From Actinomycetota bacterium (GTDB taxonomy: Bacteria; Actinomycetota; Acidimicrobiia; Acidimicrobiales; Ilumatobacteraceae), in NCBI GenBank assembly GCA_026393475.1, contig JAPLAA010000009.1:92659-156658 (forward strand): DNA of 64,000 nucleotides, in the 5' to 3' direction. The notes under the pieces are model-generated. The model did not search any database, was not told the DNA's origin, and saw only the letters and a program-made list of their open reading frames with translations. Shown in pieces: positions 53,127 to 61,909 of this stretch. Made by a program: the position numbers and the translations under genes. The number at the start of each line of letters is the position of its first letter. The first letter of the stretch is position 1.

Positions 53127-53711
53127 CTACGGAACCACCCACACGACGGTCCCGATCTGAGCCCAGTTCCAGGTGACGATCGCGTCCTCGGTGGCCTGGC
53201 GGACGCAGCCGCCCGAGAGGGGTTCGCCCAACTGGTCGTACGTCTGCATCGGCACGCCGTCGCGCTTGGGGATCTCGTGGAAGCCGATGTTGTCGCCGCG
53301 ACGGCTGTGGGCGAAGCGCACCATGAACCGCATGCAGATGTTCGAGTGCGCGTTCGAGCACGTGAACTCGCTGCGCGACCACACGGTGTACGTGCCGTAG
53401 TTCGGCTGGTCCATGCGACCCGACACCCGGTGGGTGTCGTAGATGGTGCCGTCCTCCTCGATCAGCCACACGCGCTGGATGCCCTTGGAGTAGACGATCC
53501 GTCGACCTCTGCCGGAGTTCGCCGGGATCTCGAGCGAGTCACCGAGCTCGGTGCTGGGCGGCGCCTGTGTGTCGGCCACCTGCACCGCCGTGCCGCGCGT
53601 GGCGGTGCCCGTGCCGTCGGCCGAATCGTCGAGGTCGCCGCCGTACGCGATCGGCGCCGCGACGACGAGCCCGACCACGGCGGTCAGCGCGATGACGCGG
53701 GGGAGACGCAT
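53127..53711 (-). CDS. secreted L,D-transpeptidase-like (YkuD) protein
   Basis: Exported protein of 194 residues with a signal peptide (about 1-24, 'RVIALTAVVGLVVAAPIAYG') and a C-terminal YkuD domain. The active-site signature reads 'LSGGCVRQATEDA', with the catalytic Cys, and a His is present in 'NIGFHEIPKRDGVPM'. Such enzymes form 3-3 cross-links in peptidoglycan. Two further cysteines ('FTCSNAHSNICM') could form a disulfide. ATG 53711 is nearly leaderless behind TACGAT (53724-53719). Confidence 0.8.
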   Translation of the reverse strand: MRLPRVIALTAVVGLVVAAPIAYGGDLDDSADGTGTATRGTAVQVADTQAPPSTELGDSLEIPANSGRGRRIVYSKGIQRVWLIEEDGTIYDTHRVSGRMDQPNYGTYTVWSRSEFTCSNAHSNICMRFMVRFAHSRRGDNIGFHEIPKRDGVPMQTYDQLGEPLSGGCVRQATEDAIVTWNWAQIGTVVWVVP

Positions 53712-53769
53712 TCGTCGGATCGTAGTGAGGGTGGCCGGCCGTGGTGAGCGACCGGGCGGACGCGAGACG

Positions 53770-56367
53770 TCAGGACGCGGGCGTGTCGGCGACGGGCGCG
53801 AGGGTGACCTCGCACACGATCTGCTCGCCTGCAGCGAACGCGACGGACGCGATCGAGCCGGCGTCGCGAAGGTCGGCGAGCGCCGCCTCCACCGCGGTGC
53901 GTGCGGCGTCGGGAGCGTGCACCACGAGGGTGTCGATCGCGGCGCGCTGGCTGACCTTGGCCTCGGTCTTGGCTCGCCGCACCTGGGCGAGCACCTCCGA
54001 CACGGGCTCGATGGCCGCCGCCGAATCGGATGCCGAGATGCCGGCCCCGAGCTCGTCGGCCGTCGGCCACGCAGCGGCGTGAACCGATCCCGGCTGCCAC
54101 CAGCGCCACACCTCGTCGGTGACGAACGGCAGGAACGGTGCGAACGCACGCGTGACGGCCGACAGTGCGAGCCGCAGCGCGGCGCGGGCCGATTGGGCGC
54201 CGGCCTCGTCCTGGGTGCCGTAGGCGCGGGCCTTCACCAGCTCGACGTAGTCGTCGCAGAACCACCAGAAGAAGCCTTCGGTGCGCTCGAGCGCACGTGC
54301 GTAGTCGAAGCCGTCGAACGCCGCGGTGGCTTCGTCGAGCACACCGGCGAGACGGCCGAGCATCGCCTGGTCGATCGAGGCACTGACGGTGGCACCCGCG
54401 GCGGGCTCGCCGAAGCCGAGCACGAACTTGCTGACGTTGAGCAGCTTGAGCGCGAGCTTGCGGCCGATCTTCATCTGGCCCTCGTCGAGCGCGGTGTCGA
54501 CGCCCGGGCGGCCGGACGCCGCCCAGTAGCGGATGGCGTCGGTGCCGTACTGCTCGAGCATCGCCATCGGGGTGACGGTGTTGCCCTTGCTCTTCGACAT
54601 CTTCTTGCGGTCGGGGTCGAGGATCCAGCCCGACAGCGCGGCGTTGCGCCACGGCGGCGTGCCGTGCTCGTGGTGGCTGCGCACCATGGTGGCGAACAGC
54701 CACGTGCGGATGATGTCGTGACCCTGCGGCCGCACGTCCATCGGGAACACCCGGTCGAACAGTTCGTTCGAGTCGCCCCAGTCGCCGGCGATCTGCGGGG
54801 TGAGCGAGGAGGTGGCCCAGGTGTCCATGACGTCGGGGTCGCCGATGAAGCCGCCCGGGACGTTGCGCTGATCGGTGGTGTAGCCCTCGGGCACGTCGGT
54901 GCTCGGGTCGATGGGCAGCTGGTCTTCGCGGGGCACGAGCACCGTGGCGTAGTCGGGGTTGCCGTCGGCGTCGACGCCGTACCAGACAGGGATCGGCACG
55001 CCGAAGTAGCGCTGACGGCTGATGAGCCAGTCGCCGTTGAGGCCGCCGACCCAGTTGTCGTAGCGGTGTTGCATGTAGCCCGGGTGCCACGTGAGCTCGT
55101 TGCCGCGCTCGACGAGCTCGTCGCGCAGGTCGTTGTCGCGGCCACCGTTGCGGATGTACCACTGGCGGGTGGCGACGATCTCGAGTGGGCGGTTGCCTCG
55201 CTCGTAGAACTTCACCGGGTGCGAGATCGGGCGGGCGTCGCCGAGCATCTCGCCGCTCGCCTGCAGCAGCTCGACGACCTTCTTCTGCGCCTGCTTCGGC
55301 GCGAGGCCGGCGATGTGCGCGTAGGCCTCGCGACCGGCGTCGGAGGTGATCCACTCGGGCGCCTCGGCGGCGAAGCGACCGTCGAAGCCGATGAGCGCAC
55401 GCGACGGCAGGTTGAGCTCGCGCCACCAGGTGACGTCGGTGATGTCGCCGAAGGTGCAGATCATCGCGATGCCAGTGCCCTTCTCGGGGTCGGCGAGGTG
55501 ATGGGCGAGCACGGGCACCTCGACGCCGAACAGCGGCGTGCGCACCGTGGTGCCGAACAGGGGCTGGAAGCGCGGGTCGTCGGGGTGGGCGACCATGGCG
55601 ACGCAGCTGGCGAGCAGCTCGGGGCGGGTGGTGTCGATGACGAGATCGGCGGGGCCGCCGTCGCTGGTGTCGACCCGGTGGAACGCGAGCTGGTGGTAGG
55701 CGCCGGGGACGTCGCGGTCCTCCATCTCGGCCTGGGCGACGGCGGTGCGCTCGTCGATGTCGTAGAGCGTGGGGGCGTCCTGCTGGTAGGCCTCGCCGCG
55801 GGCGAGGTTGCGCAGGAAGGCCCGCTGGCTGACGCGGCGGGCGCGGTCGCCGATGGTGGTGTAGAGCAGCGACCAGTCGACCGACAGGCCGAGGCGGCGG
55901 AACAGCTCCTCGAACGCCTGCTCGTCGAGATGGGTGATCTCGCGGCACAGCTCGACGAAGTTGGGGCGGCTCACCGGGGTGGCGCGATGGTCCTTCGGGA
56001 CGTCGCCGTGGAACGGGGCGCTGAAGCCGTCGTCGTAGGGCAGCGACGGGTCGCAGCGGACGCCGGTGAAGTTCTGGACGCGGCGCTCGGTGGCGAGGCC
56101 GTTGTCGTCCCACCCGATCGGGTAGAAGACGGCCTTGCCGCGCATGCGTTGGAAGCGGGCGACGGTGTCGGTGTGGGTGTAGCTGAACACGTGGCCGATG
56201 TGCAGCGAGCCGCTGACGGTGGGCGGCGGCGTGTCGATCGCGAACACCTGGTCGCGGGCGGCCGACCGGTCGAACCGGTAGACGCCCTCGGTCTCCCACT
56301 GCGCTACCAGCGACGACTCGATGCCGTCGAGGGAGGGCTTGTCGGGGATGCCGGCTGGACTGTTCAT
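53770..56367 (-). CDS. valS: valyl-tRNA synthetase
   Basis: Class-I synthetase charging tRNA-Val. The 865-residue protein shows the HIGH motif as 'GSLHIGHVFSYTHTDTVARF', the editing-domain region 'VIDTTRPELLASCVAMVAHP', 'GDWLISRQRYFGVPIPVWYG' and the KMSKS loop 'DRKKMSKSKGNTVTP'. No long C-terminal coiled coil is visible; the sequence instead ends in a helical anticodon-binding domain, as in the shorter archaeal/rickettsial-type ValS. TAGCCT (56382-56377) lies 10 nt from ATG 56367. No T-box is seen. Confidence 0.94.
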   Translation of the reverse strand: MNSPAGIPDKPSLDGIESSLVAQWETEGVYRFDRSAARDQVFAIDTPPPTVSGSLHIGHVFSYTHTDTVARFQRMRGKAVFYPIGWDDNGLATERRVQNFTGVRCDPSLPYDDGFSAPFHGDVPKDHRATPVSRPNFVELCREITHLDEQAFEELFRRLGLSVDWSLLYTTIGDRARRVSQRAFLRNLARGEAYQQDAPTLYDIDERTAVAQAEMEDRDVPGAYHQLAFHRVDTSDGGPADLVIDTTRPELLASCVAMVAHPDDPRFQPLFGTTVRTPLFGVEVPVLAHHLADPEKGTGIAMICTFGDITDVTWWRELNLPSRALIGFDGRFAAEAPEWITSDAGREAYAHIAGLAPKQAQKKVVELLQASGEMLGDARPISHPVKFYERGNRPLEIVATRQWYIRNGGRDNDLRDELVERGNELTWHPGYMQHRYDNWVGGLNGDWLISRQRYFGVPIPVWYGVDADGNPDYATVLVPREDQLPIDPSTDVPEGYTTDQRNVPGGFIGDPDVMDTWATSSLTPQIAGDWGDSNELFDRVFPMDVRPQGHDIIRTWLFATMVRSHHEHGTPPWRNAALSGWILDPDRKKMSKSKGNTVTPMAMLEQYGTDAIRYWAASGRPGVDTALDEGQMKIGRKLALKLLNVSKFVLGFGEPAAGATVSASIDQAMLGRLAGVLDEATAAFDGFDYARALERTEGFFWWFCDDYVELVKARAYGTQDEAGAQSARAALRLALSAVTRAFAPFLPFVTDEVWRWWQPGSVHAAAWPTADELGAGISASDSAAAIEPVSEVLAQVRRAKTEAKVSQRAAIDTLVVHAPDAARTAVEAALADLRDAGSIASVAFAAGEQIVCEVTLAPVADTPAS

Positions 56368-56446
56368 AGCGGCCCAAGGCTACCGGCGGGGCGTCGATCA
56401 GCCCGGCGTGTTTCGCCTCGCCAACGCAGGTCGGGGGACGCGAACG

Positions 56447-56534
56447 GGCCCGGATCGGCCTGCGGAGCAGACCGATCCGGGCCGGTGGGGAGTTGCCGGC
56501 CGGACTCGGGAGGGAGGGGAACCCGAGCCCGGCC
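56447..56534. repeat. two GC-rich hairpins between the FAS1 gene and valS
   Basis: GGCCCGGATCGG...CCGATCCGGGCC (56447-56483, 17-bp arms with one mismatch) and GGCCGGACTCGGG...CCCGAGCCCGGCC (56498-56534, one mismatch). Both lie downstream of the FAS1 stop and may end its transcript. There is no T-tract. The remaining gap 56368-56597 holds the valS -10 box and nothing else recognisable. Confidence 0.65.
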
Positions 56535-56597
56535 GTGCGACCTGGATGTCGACCGGGCGACGTTCGTTCGCCGGTCGGAGTGCTGATCCGAGAGGGA

Positions 56598-57242
56598 TCA
56601 GAGGTCGATCGGACGCAGCACCCGGTCGACGCCGTGGATGTAGCCGTTGGCCAGCTCGCCGCCACCGACGTTGATCTTGTTCAGGTAGGCGTTGCGGGCG
56701 TTCGGGTCGCCGTCGACGAACTGCACGAACGCCGCGCGCTTGCTGATCACGTCGACCGCGAAGGTGCCGCCGCCGAGGGTGGTGATCTGGGCGTTGTCGC
56801 TGGCCAGCACGGTGGCGGGATCGAGCTTCGCCCCGATGATGTGGTACGTGAGGACTGCCTTGACGGTGTCGGTGCCCAGGCTCGCGACGGCGGCGAACAC
56901 CTCGGCCTCGGTGCGGTAGTGCTTCTTGGTGAGCTGGGTGGCGAGCGTGCGGAAGGCCTGGTCGTTGGGTGCGAGCACCGTCAGCGAGGCGCCGGCGTTG
57001 CTCGCCGCGGCCACGAGGTCGGGGAAGAGCAGGACCGCTTCGGTGACGATGTCGTAGTCACGCCAGTTGCGGTCGAACAGGTTGGGGTCGCTGGCGTCCT
57101 TGCCCTTGTCGTCGGAGAGCAGGACGTCGGCGATGGTGAGGGTCTTCGAGTCGGCAGCCGACACCGGTCCGACGGCTGCGATGGATGCGATGGTGGAAGC
57201 GGCGACGGCGATGCCGACGGCCGCGAGGGCGCGCTTGTACAT
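56598..57242 (-). CDS. secreted fasciclin (FAS1)-domain protein
   Basis: Exported protein of 214 residues with a signal peptide (about 1-30, 'VGPVSAADSK' cleavage region) and one FAS1 domain. Its motifs are 'LTVLAPNDQAFRTLATQLTK' and 'VKAVLTYHIIGAKLDPATVL', and it ends 'NGYIHGVDRVLRPIDL'. FAS1 proteins are surface adhesion or structural proteins. ATG 57242 follows GAAGGAG by about 7 nt, a strong ribosome-binding site, so the ORF-track start at 57410 is rejected. The 140-bp gap to cysS must hold the promoter; it was not identified. Confidence 0.88.
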   Translation of the reverse strand: MYKRALAAVGIAVAASTIASIAAVGPVSAADSKTLTIADVLLSDDKGKDASDPNLFDRNWRDYDIVTEAVLLFPDLVAAASNAGASLTVLAPNDQAFRTLATQLTKKHYRTEAEVFAAVASLGTDTVKAVLTYHIIGAKLDPATVLASDNAQITTLGGGTFAVDVISKRAAFVQFVDGDPNARNAYLNKINVGGGELANGYIHGVDRVLRPIDL

Positions 57243-57382
57243 GGGGGGCTCCTTCGGGGTTTCCCGGCGATCGGCCGGTGCGAGTGCCGTGAGGCATGGG
57301 ATCCGCTCCTGTTCCGAGCGGCTTGTCATGTCTACGGAACCCACCGGGGAGCGGATGACGATTCCTCGTAGGATCTCCGCCC

Positions 57383-58738
57383 ATGTTGCACCTGTACGAC
57401 ACCGCCTCACGGGAAGTTCGCGAGCTCGCGCTCCGCGAACCCGGCACGGTGAGCATGTACCTGTGCGGACCCACCGTCTACGGCCCGCCCCACCTCGGTC
57501 ACGGTCGGGCGACGCTCGTCTACGACGTGCTGCGCCGCTACCTCGAGTGGACGGGGCTGCGCGTGCGGCTCGTCAGCAACATCACCGACATCGACGACAG
57601 CATCATCAACCGCGCCAACCGCGAGCAGCGGCCGTGGCAGGAGATCACCCACAAGTGCGAGGCCGTGTGGTTCGAGGCGATGGGCAAGATCAACGTCGCA
57701 CGCCCCACCGATGTCCCGCACGCCACCGAGTACGTGGTCGAGATGGTCGAGATGATCGGCCAGCTGATCGACAACGGCACCGCGTACCTCACCGACGACG
57801 GGGTGTACCTCAGCGTCGAGAAGGTGCCCGACTACGGCCTGCTCGTGCACCAGAGCCTCGACGACATGCTCGCCGGTGGCGGCGACCGCGACGTGTTCGG
57901 CGCCGACAACAAGCGTCATCCCGCCGACTTCGTGCTGTGGAAGTTCTCCAAGCCGGGCGAGCCGTCGTGGCCGTCGCCGTGGGGCGAGGGCCGGCCGGGC
58001 TGGCACAGCGAGTGCGTGGTGATGAGCCTCGACCTGCTGGGCGAGGGCTTCGACCTCCACTGCGGTGGGCAGGACCTCAAGTTCCCGCACCACGAGAACG
58101 AGCGCGCCCAGGCCGTCGCGCTCGGCCGCACGTTCGCCAACCACTGGATGCACCACGGGTTCGTGGTCGACGGTGAGGGCGAGAAGATGTCGAAGAGCCT
58201 CGGCAACGTCGCCAACCTGCTCGACCTCATGGAGCACTACGACCCGCGTGCGTACCGCATGCTGTTGTTGCAGTCGCACTACCGCGGCCCGGTCGCCGTC
58301 AATCAGGACAACATCGACGCGTCGGTGAAGGCGCTCGCCGGGCTCGACGCGTTCGCCGCCCGCACCTCATCGGTGGCGACCGCCGAGCCCGACGCCGACG
58401 TGCTGGCCGGCTTCCGCGAGCGGATGGACGACGATCTCGACACGCCTGGCGCCACCGCGATCATGTTCGACACGGTGCGCCGTGCGAACGCCGCGCTCGA
58501 CGCCGGCGGCACCGAGGCCGGAGCGCTGGTGGCCGCGGTGCACCAGATGTGCACGGCGTTCGGTCTGGTGCTCAACACCGGTGGCGACGTGCCCGCCGAG
58601 GCCGCGGCGAAGGCGGCCGCGCTCGATGCCGCACGCGCCGCGAAGGACTTCGCCGCCGCCGATGCCCTGCGCGCCGAACTGCAGGCCGACGGCTGGACCG
58701 TCGAGACCACCAAGGCCGGCACCACCCTCCGCCGATAG
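57383..58738 (+). CDS. cysS: cysteinyl-tRNA synthetase
   Basis: Class-I synthetase charging tRNA-Cys. The 451-residue protein shows the zinc/HIGH region 'MYLCGPTVYGPPHLGHGRAT', 'VSNITDIDDSIINRANREQR', 'PGWHSECVVMSLDLLGEGFD', zinc ligands in 'KFPHHENERAQAVALG' and the KMSKS loop 'DGEGEKMSKSLGNVANLL'. The C-terminal helical tRNA-binding domain is present, which argues for CysS over the shorter mycothiol enzyme MshC. TAGGAT at 57369-57374 predicts transcription 2 bp before ATG 57383. Confidence 0.92.
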   Translation: MLHLYDTASREVRELALREPGTVSMYLCGPTVYGPPHLGHGRATLVYDVLRRYLEWTGLRVRLVSNITDIDDSIINRANREQRPWQEITHKCEAVWFEAMGKINVARPTDVPHATEYVVEMVEMIGQLIDNGTAYLTDDGVYLSVEKVPDYGLLVHQSLDDMLAGGGDRDVFGADNKRHPADFVLWKFSKPGEPSWPSPWGEGRPGWHSECVVMSLDLLGEGFDLHCGGQDLKFPHHENERAQAVALGRTFANHWMHHGFVVDGEGEKMSKSLGNVANLLDLMEHYDPRAYRMLLLQSHYRGPVAVNQDNIDASVKALAGLDAFAARTSSVATAEPDADVLAGFRERMDDDLDTPGATAIMFDTVRRANAALDAGGTEAGALVAAVHQMCTAFGLVLNTGGDVPAEAAAKAAALDAARAAKDFAAADALRAELQADGWTVETTKAGTTLRR

Positions 58739-58834
58739 TTCCGTGAGCCAAACGCCGCGTGACGCGGCCGTTGGCTCACGCGCACGATCGGTCCGTGAGC
58801 GAAACGCCGCGTGACGCGGCGTCTGGCTCACGGA
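58739..58834. repeat. two tandem REP-like hairpin elements after cysS
   Basis: Two roughly 40-bp units (58741-58780 and 58793-58832), 52 bp apart, each an inverted repeat: GTGAGCCAAACGCCGCG-TGA-CGCGGCCGTTGGCTCAC and a variant. The whole cassette is itself bounded by TTCCGTGAGC and GCTCACGGAA. There is no T-tract. Confidence 0.85.
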
Positions 58835-58836
58835 AC

Positions 58837-59511
58837 TCAGACGCCGTCGCCCCAGCCGGGGGTTCTCGTGGTGTCGATCGCGATGAAGGTTGCCTTCGAG
58901 CGGACGCACACGTCGCCTTCGGGGGTGATCAGTTCGCCGGTCATGAACAGCTTGCGACCCTCGCGGGACGCGAGGCGCACTCGGCACACGAGCGGGACGT
59001 GCAACGGCGTGCCGCCCTCGTAGCGGATGCTCAGTTCACCGGTGAACCCCGGCGTGCGGGTGATCGCGAGCACGAAGCCGTAGACGTCGTCGAAGAGTGC
59101 CGACACCACGCCGCCGTGGCTGCGTCCCGGCGCGCCTTCGTGCGCGGACCGCAGCGTGACCGTCGCCTCGATCTCGTCGCCGACGCGGCGGATCACCGGG
59201 TCGAGGCCCCATGGGCTCGACCGCCCGCTCACCGGTCGGTCGTCGAACCCGGTGAACTCGGTCTGGTCGGGCTCGGCGCCCCAGTCGTCGCCGCGCTGGA
59301 ACGAGTTCGGCTGGCGGCTGCGCACGGGACCCGCCGTGAGCCGGGCCGTGAGCGCGTCGAGGGTGTCGGCCACCTCGTCGACGAGTGCGTCCTCGGCGTG
59401 ATGGCCGATCAGCGCATGACCCACGTCGCGAACGGCACGACCGGCACGAGCCCGCCGATCGAGGTGCTCGGGGGTGTGGAAACGGTCGTCCGTCGGGGCG
59501 TCATCGGTCAC
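58837..59511 (-). CDS. PaaI-type acyl-CoA thioesterase family protein
   Basis: Hotdog-fold protein of 224 residues. The C-terminal half carries the 4HBT signature 'GAPGRSHGGVVSALFDDVYG' with the catalytic-region Asp, and 'FTGELSIRYEGGTPLHVPLV'. The N-terminal 90 residues are a predicted helical extension. It probably hydrolyses an acyl-CoA; the substrate is unknown. GTG 59511 is chosen because TAGCAT (59524-59519) predicts transcription 1 bp upstream. It converges with the hairpin repeat behind cysS. Confidence 0.8.
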   Translation of the reverse strand: MTDDAPTDDRFHTPEHLDRRARAGRAVRDVGHALIGHHAEDALVDEVADTLDALTARLTAGPVRSRQPNSFQRGDDWGAEPDQTEFTGFDDRPVSGRSSPWGLDPVIRRVGDEIEATVTLRSAHEGAPGRSHGGVVSALFDDVYGFVLAITRTPGFTGELSIRYEGGTPLHVPLVCRVRLASREGRKLFMTGELITPEGDVCVRSKATFIAIDTTRTPGWGDGV

Positions 59512-59666
59512 CGGGCGGATGCTACGAGTGGCCCGGGCCGGTGGACGAATGGCGGGGCCCGCCGGTGATCGGGCCTGGTCAGAGCCGGTGGGAACGGTCA
59601 TCGAACCGCCGGCGTGACACGTGTGAGGGTGTCGGACGGGCGATCGGCTGCGACAATGGACGCCCC

Positions 59667-61853
59667 GTGACGTCGCCGACCGATCCCACCTCGCCCACGC
59701 TGGAACGCGCCCAACCGAGTGGCCGCGCCACCGGGCCGCTCGCACATCGACCGATGGGCTATCAGCCCAGCCTCGACGGCGTCCGGGCCGTGTCGGTGAT
59801 CGCCGTGCTGCTCTACCACGGCGGGTTCTCGTGGATGCACGGCGGGTTCTTCGGCGTCGAGGTGTTCTTCGTGGTGTCGGGCTTCCTCATCACCTCGCTG
59901 CTGCTCGACGAGCGCGAGAAGACCGGCGGGGTGTCGCTCGGTCAGTTCTGGCTGCGGCGCGCCCGTCGACTGCTGCCGGCGCTCGTGCTCGTACTCGTGG
60001 CCACCGGCGTGTACGCCACGTTGTGGGGCGACGCGCAGATGCAGTCCGACCTCCGCCGCGACTTCCCGTGGGCGATCTTCTACGCCGCGAACTGGGGTCA
60101 GATCGTCGGCGGTGCGCAGTACTTCGGCAACCTGTCGCCGCTGCGCCACCTGTGGAGCCTCGCGGTGGAGGAGCAGTGGTACCTCCTGTGGCCATTGCTG
60201 TTCCTCGGCCTCACGACCGTGTTCACCCGGGCGCGAGTGCGCGCCGGCCTGTTGCTCACCGTCGCTGTCGGGGTGATGGTGCTGACGTGGTGGATGGCGC
60301 GCGACCCGCAGCTCACCGACGACCGGGTGAACTTCCTCTACCTGTCGACGCTCACCCGTTCGAGCGGGCTGCTGCTGGGTGCTGGCGCGGCGTTCGTGTG
60401 GCGCCCGTGGCGCAACCGGCGGGCCGGTGAGATCCGCGCGTGGTGGCTGCTCGACGTGATCGCGGTGGCGGCGGTCGGCGTGCTCGGGTGGCAGTTCGTC
60501 GACTCGCTGCTCACCGACCGTTCGATCTACCGGTGGCAGTTGGCGACGGTGACGGTCGCGTCGCTCGCACTGGTGCTGGTGGTGGTGCACCCGGCGTCGC
60601 GGCTCGCCCGCCCGGTGTTCGCGTTCCGCCCGGTCGCCGAGATCGGCAAGCGCTCGTACGGCCTGTACCTGTGGAGCTGGCCGGTGTCGGTGGCGTGCGA
60701 GGCGTACACCGGCTCGTGGTCGCGCTTCGGCGTGGCGATGGGCATCACGGTCGTGTTGTCGGAGCTGTCGTACCGGTTCGTGGAGACGCCCATCCGGCGC
60801 GGCGCGTTGGGTCGTTGGTTCGCCGTTCGCCGCCTCGGCCCGTCGGGGCACTGGCACGTGATCACCACCGCTGGTGCGATCACGGTGATCGCGCTGCTGG
60901 CCCCGCTCGCGGTCTTCTTCTCGCGTGTCGAGCACGTCGACCCCGCGGCGGGTGGGGCCGAGGCGGTGTTCGTGTTGCCGGCCGCGGGCGATGTCGCTGC
61001 AGCTGATGCGGCGTTGGCGGAGACGGTGGCGCCGCCGACGACCGCCGTCACCGGCGTGGCCGGTGCGACCGAATCGAGCGCGGCGGCGAGCGAGTCCACG
61101 TTGGCCACGACCGCCGGTGCGCTCGCCACCGAGATCGCGACGACCACGGTGCCGGCCCCGCCGGTCACCGCGCCCGTGTTGCCGCGCCGCATGGTGGTGG
61201 TGGGCGACTCGATGGCCCATTCGTTGGCGATCAACCTGCCCGACGGGATCGAGTCGACGTTCGCGATCGAGAACGGCTCGGTCGAGGGGTGCAGCGTCTA
61301 CGACACGGGCGACGTGCGGTCGCAGCGGAGCAGCTTCTCGAGGTCGTTCGCGAACTGCGAGGGCTGGTCGGATCGATGGGTCGAGGCCGCGGTCGACTCA
61401 CAGTCGAACCTTGCGCTCGTGGTGATCGGCGCGTGGGACGTGTTCGACGTCGACGTCGACGGCCGGCGCATCCCGTTCGCGAGTCTCGAGGGCGACGCCA
61501 GGTTCCTCGCCGGGTTGCAGCAGGGCATCGACGCGCTCGTCGAAAATGGCGTGCACGTGGCGCTGTTGGAGGTGGCGTGCATGCGCCCTGCCGACGTGAA
61601 GGGTGCGGGCGTGCCCGCGCTGCCCGAACGTGGCGACGACGCACGTGTGTCGCACCTCAACGATCTGTTGCGCCAGGTGGCGGCGGAGCAGCCCGGGTCC
61701 GTCTCGTTCGTGCCGGGCCCGGTGCAGTGGTGCACCGACGAGGCGATCGCCACCGACCTCGGCTACCGCTGGGACGGCGTGCACGTCTACAAGCCGGGCG
61801 CGAACCTCATCTACACCACCATCGCCCAGTCGCTGCTCGACATCCCGCTCTGA
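59667..61853 (+). CDS. OafA/YrhL-type acyltransferase with C-terminal SGNH domain
   Basis: Membrane O-acyltransferase of 728 residues. The N-terminal AT3 domain (about 25-380) has the invariant 'PSLDGVRAVSVIAVLLYHGG' and 'GGFFGVEVFFVVSGFLITSL', with about ten membrane segments. A Thr/Ala linker follows, then an extracytoplasmic SGNH domain (about 505-725) with 'RMVVVGDSMAHSLAINLP' and 'YRWDGVHVYKPGANL', which supply Ser and the Asp/His pair. Such proteins acetylate cell-surface polysaccharides or glycolipids. GTG 59667 is supported by GACAAT at 59652-59657. The acceptor is unknown. Confidence 0.9.
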   Translation: MTSPTDPTSPTLERAQPSGRATGPLAHRPMGYQPSLDGVRAVSVIAVLLYHGGFSWMHGGFFGVEVFFVVSGFLITSLLLDEREKTGGVSLGQFWLRRARRLLPALVLVLVATGVYATLWGDAQMQSDLRRDFPWAIFYAANWGQIVGGAQYFGNLSPLRHLWSLAVEEQWYLLWPLLFLGLTTVFTRARVRAGLLLTVAVGVMVLTWWMARDPQLTDDRVNFLYLSTLTRSSGLLLGAGAAFVWRPWRNRRAGEIRAWWLLDVIAVAAVGVLGWQFVDSLLTDRSIYRWQLATVTVASLALVLVVVHPASRLARPVFAFRPVAEIGKRSYGLYLWSWPVSVACEAYTGSWSRFGVAMGITVVLSELSYRFVETPIRRGALGRWFAVRRLGPSGHWHVITTAGAITVIALLAPLAVFFSRVEHVDPAAGGAEAVFVLPAAGDVAAADAALAETVAPPTTAVTGVAGATESSAAASESTLATTAGALATEIATTTVPAPPVTAPVLPRRMVVVGDSMAHSLAINLPDGIESTFAIENGSVEGCSVYDTGDVRSQRSSFSRSFANCEGWSDRWVEAAVDSQSNLALVVIGAWDVFDVDVDGRRIPFASLEGDARFLAGLQQGIDALVENGVHVALLEVACMRPADVKGAGVPALPERGDDARVSHLNDLLRQVAAEQPGSVSFVPGPVQWCTDEAIATDLGYRWDGVHVYKPGANLIYTTIAQSLLDIPL

Positions 61854-61909
61854 CCCGACCCGCTCTGACGGTCGGCGTCGACAGCGGTCAGGCGGCGGTC
61901 GGGTGGTGG

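Noticed and set aside
53551-56586. 1011-codon plus-strand ORF opposite valS (likewise 39411-41846 and 26387-29686)
   Set aside because: Long antisense frames are expected in DNA of this base composition; they lack motifs and lie over genes with clear family signatures.
57383-58738. MshC (mycothiol ligase) instead of CysS
   Set aside because: The protein keeps the C-terminal tRNA-binding region and CysS-type motifs and is longer than MshC.
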